From contig OX328124.1 of the NCBI GenBank assembly GCA_946811695.1, positions 97,614,935 through 97,678,934 of the forward strand: 64,000 nt of DNA, in the 5' to 3' direction. The position numbers were made by a program, and so were the translations under genes. The stretch comes from Gonocerus acuteangulatus. Taxonomy: Eukaryota > Arthropoda > Insecta > Hemiptera > Coreidae. Every line of letters begins with the position of its first letter. Positions within the stretch are counted from its first letter, which is position 1. Below the pieces are notes generated by a model. It did no database searches. It was not told the DNA's origin and worked only from the letters and a program-made list of their open reading frames with translations. Positions 22,880-36,145 of the stretch are shown here, piece after piece.

Positions 22880-23195
22880 GACGGATAGGGTGCCCTCTGG
22901 AGAAAATTTAAGTCGGATATATAGAATATACTAGTATAGTATTATATATTATATATGTAATAATTTTGCAATTTAGATATAAGCATAAAAATCAACATTT
23001 TCCAAATCGTTAGAAAATACAAACGAAATGCTTTACGATTGGATTCTTCGACTTATCCCAGAGGAAGCTGACAGTATGACTAGCCAACCGTTAGTAAATA
23101 AGTTTGTGACACGGACAATACCCGAAGACTATAATTTTTGTGATGTTTTGTGCCGCGAAAATCTACGGCTTAATTATTTATTTGTTTCAACGTCC
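22880..23195. other. Unrecognised 70-codon open stretch
   Basis: From the ATG at 23028 a plus frame encodes a peptide starting MLYDWILRLIPEEADSM and runs into the SINE at 23200, where the reading becomes SINE-derived. The composition looks more like coding DNA than its surroundings, but I recognise no family. It could be an exon remnant or an old element. Confidence 0.25.
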
Positions 23196-23199
23196 ACTT

Positions 23200-23365
23200 A
23201 TAGAGATTTTTGGGATGAGTTATCTAAGGGTTGCCACCCTTTTCTTGCTTCGACATTGCTAAAGCTATTTTTTTTTCGGAAGAAAAACCACTACTCAATG
23301 TGGGACTCGAACCCACGATAATAACCACGGAGGGCTCGTGCTTTAATATTCACAACCACAGTTCC
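23200..23365 (-). mobile_element. tRNA-headed SINE, family 2, diverged copy
   Basis: The minus strand carries a tRNA-like head with a clear box B (cgtgggttcgagtcccac at about 23317-23300), a T-rich linker, then agaaaagggtggcaaccctt (23246-23225) and an agataactcatccc tail. The agaaaagggtgg block is shared with the copies at 36409-36600 and 40234-40442 and with the 5S-headed SINEs. No target duplication was found. Confidence 0.75.
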
Positions 23366-23554
23366 ATAAAATGTTAAAGACGTTGTACTGTGTTAAATAT
23401 GAAAATAAATTTTCACTGATATCAAAATTAACGTTTTTGTTAAGGAGCATAATCAACATGAGTTGATAGCATACCTCAGTACATCACATTTTAGTTCGAT
23501 TTGTTATTCTAGTGTCTATAGGGATATGAAATCGTTGTAAGCTGTATATGTTTC

Positions 23555-24077
23555 GTGAATGTTACATTTTTGGGCCCTAAAAGTAAATAATTTAGCAAAA
23601 AAAAAAAAAGTTAAGTTAATCTCAGAAATCCACTATTTTGTTATTTAATGCTTTTTCACATTCTCAGTATCCTTGGACAGCTCATCCATCTCCTTCCACC
23701 TGCCAAGTCTCTCCGTGGGCCATTAAGGATTGGATTGAATTTCGTTTGTCGGTATAGAAGGCTAGTTGAAAACATGGCTAAAGCTGATTGTTATACTTAA
23801 TAATCTAAACTTTAATTGTTATACTTCATCATACGAAAGAGAAACAAGTATGATCCTTAGTGCATATTTTTTATGTATAAAATTAATTATAATGATATTA
23901 AATTTACAGAAACGGCGTCATCCATAACGCCTTCTTATCCCTAGAGTAATTTAGAACTACTGGAATATATGAAATAACAATTTTTTGAAAAATGTAAACT
24001 CCTCTACTTATGAAATCTTCAAGAAAATTAAGGTTTTAGACGCCAATCTGCACAGAAAACTTGCTGTACCATAAAAT
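23555..24077. repeat. Segmental duplication block Y, copy 2
   Basis: Second copy of 20560-21084. It follows segment Z and is preceded by tatgtttc, so the shared join with copy 1 lies at a short tttcg homology. Confidence 0.93.
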
Positions 24078-24605
24078 ACTCAATCATTTTCTTTGACATC
24101 CTCTCGGAATGCTCTATTACAAAAAATCAAATACTATTCCTCAATTTTACGTACCTTGTTTCACTGGCAAATTCATTTACTACTATAACCAGTTAATAAA
24201 ACACGTGATAAAAACTAAGGAAGTCGAACACAAAGAATTACTTAAAACAACGGATTAAAACCAACCACATTCTATGATTTAAACAATTATTTCTCGGAAA
24301 GACCGTCCCATAAATTTGGAGAAAAATTCGCAAGGTTATTCAATTTGTTAATAAGCCCAATAATTGTTCGACCCCATTTCGTCTAAAGGTTTGATACAGA
24401 GAGTGCCACCAAATAAATGAAATTGTCAGAGGGTGTCTTAGTATTATCTCAGCAGTACTACTTGACACAGATAGAATCGTTAGAAAATTTCTAAATGCCC
24501 GAAATTAATAAAAAAAAAAAATGTATAAATAATAATAATGCGTTCTACTGGTTGGAACCATCCCCCCGTAAAAATATTCTCCGGTAGCATGAGTGATTCC
24601 ATCTC
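24078..24605. other. AT-rich spacer
   Basis: No recognisable gene or repeat. Confidence 0.4.
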
Positions 24606-24632
24606 ATAATAATAATAATAATAATAATAATA
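24606..24632. repeat. (AAT)n microsatellite
   Basis: About nine AAT repeats. Confidence 0.9.
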
Positions 24633-24982
24633 AAGAAATGTTTCAAACATTCTATCGCCAAGAGAAATCGCAAAGATGAGAAGGTTTAAAAGCGAAGCAA
24701 GCCAGTAGAATGTGTGACGATTCCAGTCGGCTTGGAGAATCCGTACAAGCAGAGGACTGTGGGCTGATGAAATATCGGTCCTTCTCCCATTCATAATTCA
24801 TCATATCCCTTTTGGAGTGGATCTCTCCCGGTGGAGGACATGTTCCCTCACACTAGGAACGATAGGACGGAGGAAAAGCACACTTAAGCTAATGAACCAA
24901 CTGCCGACGGGCCATTGGAGTCTCTGAGGGCAGATTGATGGAAGGAAGGACATGGTGACGATTAATAATCCGGAAAGGGACT

Positions 24983-25013
<31 letters not shown>

Positions 25014-25591
25014 TTCTGGCTGTGTGTGATGTTCGGGCTTTGAAGAGCACGATTTAACCTATATCATGGCGTTCATCTCTCAGATGAGGGCTTGGATCAA
25101 ATATTTTGTCTATTTTGATGCCACTTATATATAAATTCGACTTATAAATCAATGAATGAATGAATATTAACTGTGTTTTGTAAATTTCATTTACTTAACC
25201 CTGGATCGGGCGTAATCCCGGAGTTCCGTGATTTATTGGCCATAAAAAAATTGTAAATGCTGCGCTGGTTCACAATAAAGTTTTATTCCCTACCAACTGT
25301 TCGAAGGAGTAGAGCTGTACATTCATTAAGAGATTATCCCTTCTCGATATTGTTCGATTATTTTTCTCTCTGGTTTCCGAAAGATATGGCATGAGTTCTC
25401 ATCTAATCTCTTTCGTTTGGTAATCAGAAAATTACAAGCCATGCTCCTTTCTTTGATTATTGGAACGAAATATGTCATATTTGAATTAAAGCGGACGAGA
25501 ACTGGCCTAGTGTTATCTTCATGCCTGAGCCCTAGCCCTATGCCTCAACCAAGTGCTATTGTTTTCAATCGATTGGCTGAGCGAAGTTTTC

Positions 25592-25595
<4 letters not shown>
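24633..25595. other. Spacer with a (GT)n tract
   Basis: (GT)n at 24985-25013. The rest shows no recognised gene. The plus frame at 25417-25662 runs into the following (AT)n and is unsupported. Confidence 0.45.

Positions 25596-25642
<47 letters not shown>
25596..25642. repeat. (AT)n microsatellite
   Basis: About 23 AT repeats, directly preceded by cgaagttttcgaca. Confidence 0.95.
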
Positions 25643-25649
<7 letters not shown>

Positions 25650-26429
25650 TATACCCACATAACGAAATACAGGAAAATCGAACATAGGTTCTTTACCACA
25701 AAGCTTTCTGGTGAATTGTGGTGAAGACCTGATATTTCATTTCCCTCTATGTTGCATGATTGTCAGGATACATTATATTGGGTGCATTATTATTGTAATA
25801 TAAACTTTTTTATGGTCACCAAAATGATTATTATCCCCGCCCAAAAATAAATTATATTTTAGTGAAATTCTTCAGACCAGAGTTACCGCATTTCTTTGCT
25901 TTCTGCCAATATTATATATTATTATTAATGTAAACATGTTCTTTGGTGGATAAAACCAGTTTCAGACTTCAGCGGAAATTTAATAACCAGTCATAAGCCG
26001 TTTTTTAATTTTCTCATTTCTATTATATTTCGTCTTCTGAGGATATAAACAAACCTTTTTTTAGTCACTCTTCGATTATAATTATTCACTTTTTTTTAGA
26101 AAATTGGATCTCCTATACAACAGTTAAATATATATTTCTCATTAAAAATACGAAAAAATGGCCCTGTGCGTTTTGCTTTGTTTAGTGAATAGGTTTCAGA
26201 GATTAGGAGTCATGCCACGCCTTGTTCTCTTGAAAAATTAAGTTGTAAATGGCCGTTTATTTTTTTGTTAAAGTTATATTTTGTTCAGTACTAAGCTGCA
26301 TAGGATAGGTTATTGCTGCTTATGTTACGGCGTTTTATTTACAATTTTATGCTAAATTAAATTAGTCAAAATATACCTGTTCCAGTTCTTTATGCCATTT
26401 GTAATATAGAAGAAGAGAGAGTGTGAGTG
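25643..26429. other. AT-rich spacer
   Basis: No gene or repeat recognised. Confidence 0.4.
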
Positions 26430-26431
26430 TC

Positions 26432-26503
<72 letters not shown>
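26430..26503. repeat. (GT)n(GA)n compound microsatellite
   Basis: A short (GT)n runs into about 27 GA repeats ending at 26503. Confidence 0.95.
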
Positions 26504-26506
<3 letters not shown>

Positions 26507-26829
26507 TCTACTGAATGTAATTTTGTCGGTATAATTAATAATAATTTTAAATTAATGTTTTATGGAACGATGTATAAAAACATTTAATGCAATGAAGTAA
26601 TAAATATAATATCTAAAGAAGTCATATATTTTTCTAGGAAGTATAAATTGTTAGGATAAAGGGACAACTCATTTTTTCTCATTTAAAATATAAACCAGGG
26701 TAATTAATTTTGCAATTACTTTTTACATTGTTTCTCATTTGTTATTTTTCAATTTAATTCTATTTCTTAGTCTTAATTATATCTTAGTCTTAATTTTTAC
26801 TCAATTGTATACATATCCTTTTTTTCTAG
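26504..26829. other. AT-rich sequence upstream of the LINE
   Basis: No ORF1 (gag-like) frame is visible before the endonuclease domain, so the LINE is 5' truncated or its 5' end has decayed. Confidence 0.4.
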
Positions 26830-26835
26830 GTCCAT

Positions 26836-27520
26836 ATGTCAGTACTCCAATGGAATATAAACGGTATTCATAGACATTACGCTGATCTAAAGCTAATGTC
26901 ATACCACTACAAGAGACACACACCACTCCAGGTAAGCAAATCTCCATACACGGCTATAATTCTTATTATAAAAACTTCGTGTTGGGAGGTAAAGCTTGTG
27001 GCGGTGTCAGTATTCATGTTAAAGACAGTGTTTTTACTGAACCTTGAAGGTTACTAAGCACAGTCCAAGCAGTTGCTGTTACAGCCCACATACCCTTCAC
27101 GGTTACTATTTGCTCTATCTATCTATCACCAGGTGAAACCATTGACCCAAATACACTACAGAACCACATAGTACAACTACCAACTCCTCTTCTCCTGCTT
27201 GGAGATATAAATTCAGAGAGCACCATTTGGGGCGCAAAAACAACAAATAGAAGAGGCAAACTTATACAAACCCTTTTTGAACAGAACGACCTTATCCCCC
27301 TCAACACTAACTCACCAACACATCTATGCCCCTGGACAGGAACTTATACAAATATTGATGTATCTGCATGCTCACCATCAATATACACTCGCTTTTCATG
27401 GGAAGTGAACAAGGATCCATTCGGCAGTGATCACTTCCCAATAATTATAACCCCAGATACACCTCCCGTGAATTTCCAAAATACTTCTCGTTACAATGTC
27501 AAACAAGCCGATTGGGATTA
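26836..27520 (+). pseudogene. LINE apurinic-like endonuclease domain
   Basis: Starts MSVLQWNINGIHRHYADLKLM, the first EN block. After shifts, the frame from about 27080 reads SIYLSPGETI, then LLLLGDINSESTIWG (the GDxN catalytic block, although the usual His is replaced: INSES), then FGSDHFPIII (the SDH catalytic block) near 27420-27445. At least two frameshifts separate the first and middle blocks. In active elements this domain nicks the target DNA. Confidence 0.85.
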
Positions 27521-28039
27521 ATTTCAAAATTCTTTTTTAAATAATTTAGAAAAAATATCTACTCCTACCTTTGATAAATTCTCAGAACTAATTACTTTGG
27601 CAGCAGATATATCAATGACCAAAACACCTACTACTTACAAAAAACACCCTGTTCCCTGGTGGAATGCTGAGTGTAAGAGAGCAATAGCCGAGCGTAGAAA
27701 GGCACTCCGATTGTTTAATAACAATCCATGTCACAAATACTTATTAGATTACAAACAAAAAAAAAGCCAAAGATCAATATATAATAAAAATCAGCAAAAA
27801 AAATTGTTGGGTTGATTTTTTAACACCAATTAATAGAAATACTCCTCTAAAAACAATTTGGTTAATGATAAATAAAATAACACACAAAAAATATAGGCCA
27901 CTGAAACGATTGCTAATATTTTTGGAAAATATTTTAGCGAAATATCCAGCAATACTAGACTTTCACTAACATCTTTAGCAGTTAAAAATCATTTAGAAAA
28001 AAATCATCTTTTTAAAACACCAAATGTTAAACATCCACT
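27521..28039 (+). pseudogene. LINE EN-RT linker
   Basis: Contains HPVPWWNAECKRAIAERRKA (about 27645-27705), a conserved linker block of jockey-group LINEs. It is followed by Lys-rich sequence with frameshifts near 27810 and 27890. Confidence 0.75.
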
Positions 28040-29469
28040 TAATGAATCATTGACCATTCAAGAGTTAAAATATGTCATTTCCCATGCAAAATGTACTTCT
28101 CCTGGACATGATGGCATTTGTTACAAAATGCTAAAAAATCTTCCTAACCAAGGGCTGTCTGTCCTGTTGAAATTGTATAACAAAGCCTCCGAAACTGGGA
28201 CAGTAAATCACCCGATAGTTATATACCAATAGTTCGAGCTAGCTGTATCTTTAAGCTTTTCGAAAGAACTCTAAACAAAAGACTAATATGGTTCCTCGAG
28301 AAAAATCAATTTTTTTCAGAATACCAATGCTGTTTCAGACCGAATCATTCGACGATGGACCACATTGTTACTCTAGAAAATGAAATATTAAATGCATTTC
28401 TTTGTAAGGAATCTATTATAGCTGTGTCATCGAAAATTGATATCGAAAAGGCTTATGATACGGTTTGGCGACGAACTATACTGTAAAAACTATTAGAATG
28501 GAACATTTATGGGCAGTTTTTCAATTTTGTCCTGGATTTTCTTTCTAATAGAACATTTCGGGTGAAGGTTGATGTTTCTCTTTCCAACCCTTTTCAACAA
28601 GACAACGGAGTGCCTCAAGGGAGTGTAATCAGCACTACTCAGTTTAATATCTCCATGGACACTTTCCGCCAACACATTACCTTACCAGTGAAGTACAGCC
28701 TGTATGTTGACGATTTGCTTATATATGTCAAAACTAAAGATTTACAACGAGGAGCATTTATGCTGCAAAGTGTAATAAATAACTTAGAGAAATGGAGTGT
28801 AACTAACGGACTACAGTTTTCAACTAAAAAGACACAAAGTATTATATTCACGAAAAAGAGACAAACACCACCAATACATTTAACATTATTCAACACACCT
28901 ATTGCATTGTCTAGAAGCATTAAATTCTTAGGACTTATCCTTGACTACAGGTTAACCTGGGTGCCCCACCTTCAAAGTCTTGTTGATAAATGTAAAAAGT
29001 CTTTACATCTATTAAGGATTCTTTGCAACACGAAGTGGGGTGGTGACAGAAGTGTAATGTTAACACTATACAGAACATATACCAGGTCTCTACTGGACTA
29101 TGGAAGTTTTGCATACTCATCTACCAAGCCCAGTGTACTGAAAATACTAGACCCATTCCACACTACTGGTATACTAATAGCAACAGGAGCTTTCAGATCG
29201 AGCCCAACTGTAAGTCTTTTTGCTGAAAGTGGAGAATCACCATTGGAGTACAGACGTATGATAAACTGTTTGAAATTTTTAAATACTCCATGTGTTCCTC
29301 TTCACATATTAGACAATATTATAGAAAAATATCCAAGGAACCCATTTAAACAACGCCCTCTTCTAATCAGGACATTGAATTATTCAAATAATCCCAACAT
29401 CCAAAACGGCACACCCTTCCTCAAACCTCCCTCTACATACATACCATGGACTCTTCAGAACATATGACT
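28040..29469 (+). pseudogene. LINE reverse transcriptase domain
   Basis: TIQELKYVISHAKCTSPGHDG opens the finger region (28050). A deletion near 28195-28225 removes the block between the PxxW and RPI motifs; the copy fragment at 44736-45044 still has it. DIEKAYDTVW (about 28440) carries the first catalytic Asp, and a TAA-type stop follows near 28484. GVPQGSVIS (about 28608) and YVDDLLIY (28703-28726) complete the catalytic core. The 301-codon frame 28562-29467 covers the palm end, thumb and connection (KFLGLILD, WGGDR). The protein would not be functional. Confidence 0.9.
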
Positions 29470-29559
29470 TGACCTAAACCTGACAAAATATAAAAAATCT
29501 AACCCTACATCCTCACTTTTTTACAAAAACATATTCAAAACACTTCAAATAAATAGCAC

Positions 29560-30400
29560 AGACAGTACATTCATCTACACTGACTGATCGAAGACCGAAG
29601 AAGGCACTGGTGCAGCTGCAGTAGTTGGCGAAAAATATATTGTGGCTAAACTACCCAACATGACAAGCACGTACTCAGCTGAATTGCAAGCCATCGCACT
29701 CGGTCTGGAGAATGCACAGGACATAAACACGGACCGAATAACGTTATGTACGGACTCACTTAGCTCACTATACTCATTACAGGTCATCTACAGCCATAAC
29801 CCAATTATTTTATTTTATTTTTATTTATTAATTATAGGTGCTTCCCCAATTATTATACAAATATTTGAACGAATACACAGACTGAACAAACCAATCACTA
29901 TATATTGGCTCCCGGGACATGTTGACATAAACGAGAGCACCACAGTAGACAGTCTAGCCAAAAAAGCCACTAAACGACAACACTTAGACAAACAGGATAT
30001 CACGTACCATGACATGCAACTAGAAGCCAAGAAATATATTATGCAACAATGGCAACGGTCTTGGTACAACACGACAGAAAACAAACCAAGAGAAATCAAA
30101 AACACAGTAAGTGAATGGACCTCAATCAAAAGAGGCAACAGAAGAGACGAAGTAGTCCTTTGCCGTTTAAGAATAGGCTACTCACGTCTCACTCATTCAT
30201 ACCTCATGACTAAACAGACCATACCAAAGTGCCAATATTGCAACACGACATTAACTATAAAACACTTACTAACTGAATGCAGACTTAGACAAAACTTTGA
30301 CCTACCGGACAGCTTGACTACCTTACTCTGTGACGGGAGCCAATATATAGAAAGAACACTCCAATACTTAAAACAAATTAAACTCTATGACAACATTTAA
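29560..30400 (+). pseudogene. LINE RNase H domain and C-terminal Cys/His block
   Basis: IYTD then a stop codon (near 29586) and SKTEEGTGAA mark the first Asp. YSAELQAI (about 29672), CTDSLSSL (about 29748) and WLPGHVDINESTTVDSLAKKA (about 29905) supply the remaining acidic and His positions. The C-terminal block reads RLRIGYSRLTHSYL, then CQYCNTTLTIKHLLTEC. A 45-bp insert at 29810-29854, with a 10-bp flanking duplication, adds 15 codons in frame between the third and fourth RNase H blocks. Confidence 0.88.
29800..29854 (-). repeat. 45-bp micro-insertion with 10-bp duplication
   Basis: cccaattatt occurs at 29800-29809 and 29845-29854. The 35 bp between them, read on the minus strand, are gaagcaccta followed by an A/T-rich tail (taattaataaataaaaat...). 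This resembles an extremely 5'-truncated retroposon end. It keeps the RNase H frame open. Confidence 0.7.
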
Positions 30401-30486
30401 ATAAATATTAAAACTTAAAATTAACCCAAATCATAATTTAATACTGTAAGACTTTAAAAACCCGATATGTATACCATTCAGTGAAT

Positions 30487-30487
30487 G

Positions 30488-30549
<62 letters not shown>

Positions 30550-30734
30550 TACGGCGCATCAACTATTTGGCTATTAGCGCCGGGCTATCTACAGGTTGCC
30601 ACCCTTTTCTAATACCAACAGCACGTGGTCGGTCACCCATTCAGGTACTGACCACGCCCGACGTTGCTTAACTTCGGTGATCTACGGGAACCGGTGCATT
30701 CAACGTGGCTATGGCCGTTGGCGTTAAATTTAAT
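30487..30734 (-). mobile_element. 5S rRNA-derived SINE (SINE3-type head), complete
   Basis: The body is 30499-30722 on the minus strand. The head (30722 to about 30613) is 5S rRNA-like: gccaacggccata..cacg, gatcaccgaagttaagca, cgtcgggcgtggtcagtacc and tgaatgggtgacc, covering the internal promoter boxes A, IE and C. A short deletion lies in the 3' part of the 5S region. Next comes agaaaagggtggcaacctg, then the tail ccaaatagttgatgcgcc and an A tail of about 45 nt. The 12-bp duplication gttaaatttaat flanks it (30487-30498, 30723-30734). It is inserted in the LINE 3' UTR. It is not a 5S gene, because of the deletion, the body and the A tail. Confidence 0.95.
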
Positions 30735-31010
30735 ATCTTTATATTTGTAGCTTACACTAGGACAGAAAAACTTAATGACCAAATGACATTAAAAGAATGA
30801 AAACTACTAGACAAACAACTATATGAACTGACTATCCAAATAAATAACAGTTATCTCTACTTGACATCTGACTATTTGACTTACAACAATAAAACCAACT
30901 TGACGTAACCAACTCTACTGGACGTATTACCACAAAGATATCATCTATCATTGTTCTCTATATGTTTTGTCGCCTATATTGCGAAAACATTAATAAATAA
31001 ATAAATAAAA

Positions 31011-32321
<1,311 letters not shown>

Positions 32322-32438
32322 CCGCTGGAGAAAGAAGCCGAGGGACCAGAAGGATATTATTTTCTTTATTCATTTTCTTCTATAAGAAACCCTGAAGGAG
32401 AGTTTATTTTATTTTGTATGTGTATGCATCGTAATGTC

Positions 32439-32440
<2 letters not shown>

Positions 32441-32503
<63 letters not shown>
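32441..32503. repeat. (AT)n microsatellite
   Basis: About 31 AT repeats. Confidence 0.97.
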
Positions 32504-32506
<3 letters not shown>

Positions 32507-35500
32507 TGTATATTAGGTCAATTTTTTATTTGATATTTATTAAAGAAAAAATAGGCCAAAATTGAAACTAAATGTTTTTTTGAAAACATCTGAAATTTTT
32601 TTTTCATCTATTTTTCAAATATAATACATTTCGAAAGAAAATTTCAGTAGAACCCTATTAGAATTATGAAGTAATTAGTTTTCCGCAACAGGCCGATGTC
32701 CTATGTGTTTGGCCACTTAAGAGTGTATATTTGTTCATTCTTCAGTATTAAGTGTGTAGTTGTACAGAAAATGTGCGTATGTTAGTGTTGTATTGTTGTG
32801 AGCGAGTGTTTAATTTTTCGGCAGCTTGGCGTCCCTGTCTGAAGTTTTACTTTGCCATTTTTAATTAAGTTAGTAAAATATTCTAGCTATATATTGTTAT
32901 ATTATTTATTTTTGTTGTTAAACATTCCTAGTAAGCTAAGAAAGTTTTCTTAAAACTATTGACAAGGCTACAAGGCGAATTTTTAATCTTAGGAATATCA
33001 AAAAATGTCCAATACCTACAGTGGCTTTATCTTGTTATTGGAGAGTCATATTTATTATTGTCTAATTTGCTGACATTTCTGAAATGTATCTTACCTTACG
33101 TAGGTCTAGTGATACACTTTATATTAAGTCCACATCCGAATAGAGTTTTCAACTTTTTTATTTAATAATTTTTACAAAATACGATACGAAATTGCTTGTC
33201 AGTAATATAAATAGAAATAGAAAATGAATGGCGAAATATTATTGTTTCATCAAATGCAAGAATATTAAAAGGAAAAGGGAAAATTTTAGTTCCATCAAAT
33301 AGCAATCAATTCCATGACCTCTTAAATTCTTGGGAATGGAGCCAGAGAGCAGAAGGGTTGACGCAATCTAAGAGAAATTAAACAACTTAATTGCGGCCGG
33401 AAGCCTGTATCGACGTTTAGATTTATTTTCCGTTTATTTTGTAAAAGAGGCCCTCGAAGACAAGACAAATGATAGCAATGACTTTACTAAATCTTCAGAG
33501 GCTGTCTTCAGCAATTCCCCGGACCACTCAACCCTTTAACTCCTCTACAATCTCTTTTCTTCAAATATTTGCTTTTAACGAGAATTATTTTCTCATTTTG
33601 TTTTCTAATTCTAAATAGAGGAACTTAATTGGATCCATGCCAGTAAAATAGACTTGAATGCCACTTCACGCCATAAAAATGAAAAGCAATTACATAAATT
33701 TTCCACATAACGCTATTAAAATACTATTTTCTTATAATGATAAAAAATAATCGTCTTTACAGTTTATTCGGTGGTACAATAAAGAAAACCTGGAAAGTTT
33801 TATTTTAACTGTGAGCGATACTTTTATTTATTTTATTTTTTATACATCAGTGAGACCGCGACAAGGCAATTCATCATTTTGAACACTTAAATAACAATAA
33901 GGAATAGCGAACATTTGTAAACAAATTAAACAATTAAATACACCATAATTTTCGAATAAAATATGCATTTATGATAAAAAGGTTCAAACCACACTGAGAA
34001 AGATAGGACAGTCAGTGAATACAATTATAGACTTACAATAATTATCAATAAAATTTAATTTTATTTGTACAAAATAAAGCGAAAAGATTGCAAATTTAGT
34101 TTATTAAAAATAATTTATTACTTAACTGTTTTTTCATTTTATAGTTGACCTTTATGTTTGGTGTTTTTATTATTTTATTTTTTCTCTTCTTGCCTTTCTT
34201 TTTTTGTCTTGTATAGATTTAATGTTGATAGATTCAGTTAATCCATTTTTTTTTTTAAATGTTTCTATTTTTGATGTTTTAGATCTTTTATTTTGTTTTC
34301 ACTCTACATGTTTATAGAGCTCATCGCCCAGTTGCTAGCTCTAAAACCAAATTAAGAAATAAATAAATCATAGCTTTCAAATATATATTAATGGTAATAG
34401 GATGTAAATAGAAAAAATAAAAATACATATTAGTTGGGGGAAAATAAACAAACATACTAAAACAGATAAGCACTTATACATACATATAAACCTTTATACC
34501 ATACATCATATTTCTTCAATTAGACCAACTTTCCTCAAGTATCAAAAAAACAAATCTATAAATTGGCTTCCTTCTGCTAACAACTCTGTTAGATACATTT
34601 CATATGAAAGATTTCGATTGAGTAATTCTGTCCAAGTGCCTAGCTTGGGGTTCGGCTTACGTAGAGAACAGGAAGTAATGGTGATAGTAAGCTCTTGGGG
34701 ATCGAAGCCTACAGCTCGCTGATTAGACGAGCACAGAGATTGCCAACACCTAACCACACACAAACATCATCCCTTTCCGTAACACCAATGAACCCTTCTC
34801 GACCCACTCTGAAGGGCCTAATTGCTTTATACTAACATCTACTCGCGTTTCGCACATCACTTACCAACAGGAAATCTACAGAATGGATTATTTGGCAAGC
34901 AATGCTGTTTAAGCACGTGTACTTCCTTCCTAAGAGAATGGAATCCTGATGCACGTACTTTAAGCTGATGTCAGCCGTACTAAAACAGAGTTAAAGTTTT
35001 AACCACTTAGCCGCTACTCTCTCACTGTTGCGAGCTCTTGAAGACGTTTGCCTCATGCTGCTCTCTCTACAAGGCTGTATGATCTCTCTTAAAACATAGC
35101 TCTCGCATTACCTAGAGTGGTTTTCTTCTCAGTTCGATAGTTGAAAGTACCTGATGTATGACTTGCTCATTTCCTCGCTAAGAGGAGTATGCTCTTATTA
35201 CCAACTGTTTAACCCATGTCAACCCCTTTTTATCTGATTTTGGAAGTTACCCTTCATCGAGATCAGTATTTCTTCTATGACTTAAAAGCAAAAAATTAAT
35301 TTCGTTTAAAGCCTGCTGCTCAAATTCACGGACATAAATATGCTTTAGGTCCACCCGACAAACCTGTGCAATGTACTGTGTAACATACAGTCTTCTTTTT
35401 CGTAAATGCCCACCGCGCATGTGCGAACAGTTTTTTGTAACTTTTTTTTTTAAGTTTAGTCATCGCTAAAGCATATTTATGCTAATAAAACCCTAGTCAA

Positions 35501-35730
35501 GTGTTTACTTAAACTAAATATAGAAGTTGTCTCTCTAGGAAGGTTGAAGAAAATAGCGTAGAAAAATATGAAAATAACGCTTAAAGCCAGAATAAAAGTG
35601 AGACAGAAGTGCAAAATGAGCTACGCTTAGAGTGTGCATCTATCTACGGAAAAATGTATTCCTCGAGACCCGCACAACCCCTGTGTATTCATTTTAGCGG
35701 TCAAACGCTTAAATAAGTGTTCTCCAAAAA
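32504..35730. other. Longest stretch without recognised repeats or genes
   Basis: AT-rich DNA with only short frames (32959-33165 plus, 34542-34763 minus) that show no motif, splice structure or codon pattern I can support. 34790-35240 is slightly G+C richer. If a host exon lies in this window it could be here, but I see no positive evidence. Confidence 0.35.
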
Positions 35731-35909
35731 ACATTATGGTCTTCGGGTTTTGACCGTGTCTTCATTTTCATTACCAACTTTTCGCCACTCATATTGCTGG
35801 CTTTCTCAAGGGTGCGTCTGAGAATCTCAGACGTAACCCTGAGCAGTATGATTGGCGAAAAGTTGGTAATGAAAATGAAGACACGGTCAAAACCCGAAGA
35901 CCATAATGT
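35731..35909. repeat. Inverted repeat, arms 56 bp, MITE-like
   Basis: The left arm begins acattatggtcttcgggttt (35731) and runs to about 35786; the right arm is its near-perfect complement at about 35854-35909. The middle also pairs in part (tgagaatctca at about 35820). No target duplication could be fixed. The overlapping frames at 35709-35990 are shadows of this hairpin. Confidence 0.85.
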
Positions 35910-36084
35910 TTGTAATGACTTGGACCGTGGAAGCCTACGAGTTAAATTATTCTCCGATATTTTATTCATCTTAATCTTTTTATGAAACAATTCAATTTTT
36001 CATGAATAATAACTATATTACAAAGATCGATATAATTGATAGAGTTCTCTTTTACATTTTGTAAAATACTGACCATATTGCTAA

Positions 36085-36145
36085 AATATTTATTAATTTT
36101 TAACGTCCATTTATTATTAAGTACGTATTTTAGGACAAGGTATCT
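36085..36145 (-). repeat. Tail fragment of SINE family 2 or its partner LINE
   Basis: The minus strand reads gtcctaaaatacgtacttaa then taataaatggacgttaaaa, matching the 3' end of the SINE at 40234-40442 (gtcctaaaattcgtagttaa...). The rest of the SINE is absent, so this is either a 5' truncated copy or the 3' end of the LINE that supplies its tail. Confidence 0.65.

Larger units (their letters stand above)
26830..31010 (+). mobile_element. Jockey/I-type LINE, decayed, with EN, RT and RNase H
   Basis: An ORF2 remnant in the order endonuclease, linker, reverse transcriptase, RNase H, C-terminal Cys/His block (26836-30400). Then comes a 3' UTR ending near 31005 in (aaat)n after cctatattgcgaaaac. 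Frameshifts, stops and a deletion within RT make it inactive. A 5S-headed SINE (30499-30722) splits the 3' UTR and a 45-bp insert lies in RNase H. No ORF1 is seen. RNase H plus the LTHSYL...C..C end favours the I/jockey group; the clade is not certain. Fragments of related LINEs lie at 1450, 9440, 38950 and 44423. Confidence 0.9.

Noticed and set aside
29782..29837. Possible small intron in the LINE RNase H (cag|gtcatc ... ttaattatag|gtg)
   Set aside because: Removing it would shift the frame away from the conserved IIQIFERIHRLNK reading. The 10-bp duplication and a 45-bp (15-codon) insert explain the sequence better.
30613..30722. 5S rRNA gene on the minus strand
   Set aside because: It has a deletion in the 5S 3' part and continues into a SINE body with an A tail and flanking duplications, so it is a retroposon head.
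35794..35985. Paired open frames on both strands sharing a peptide (KLVMKMKTRSKPEDHNV)
   Set aside because: The same peptide appears on both strands because the DNA is an inverted repeat, not because of two genes.
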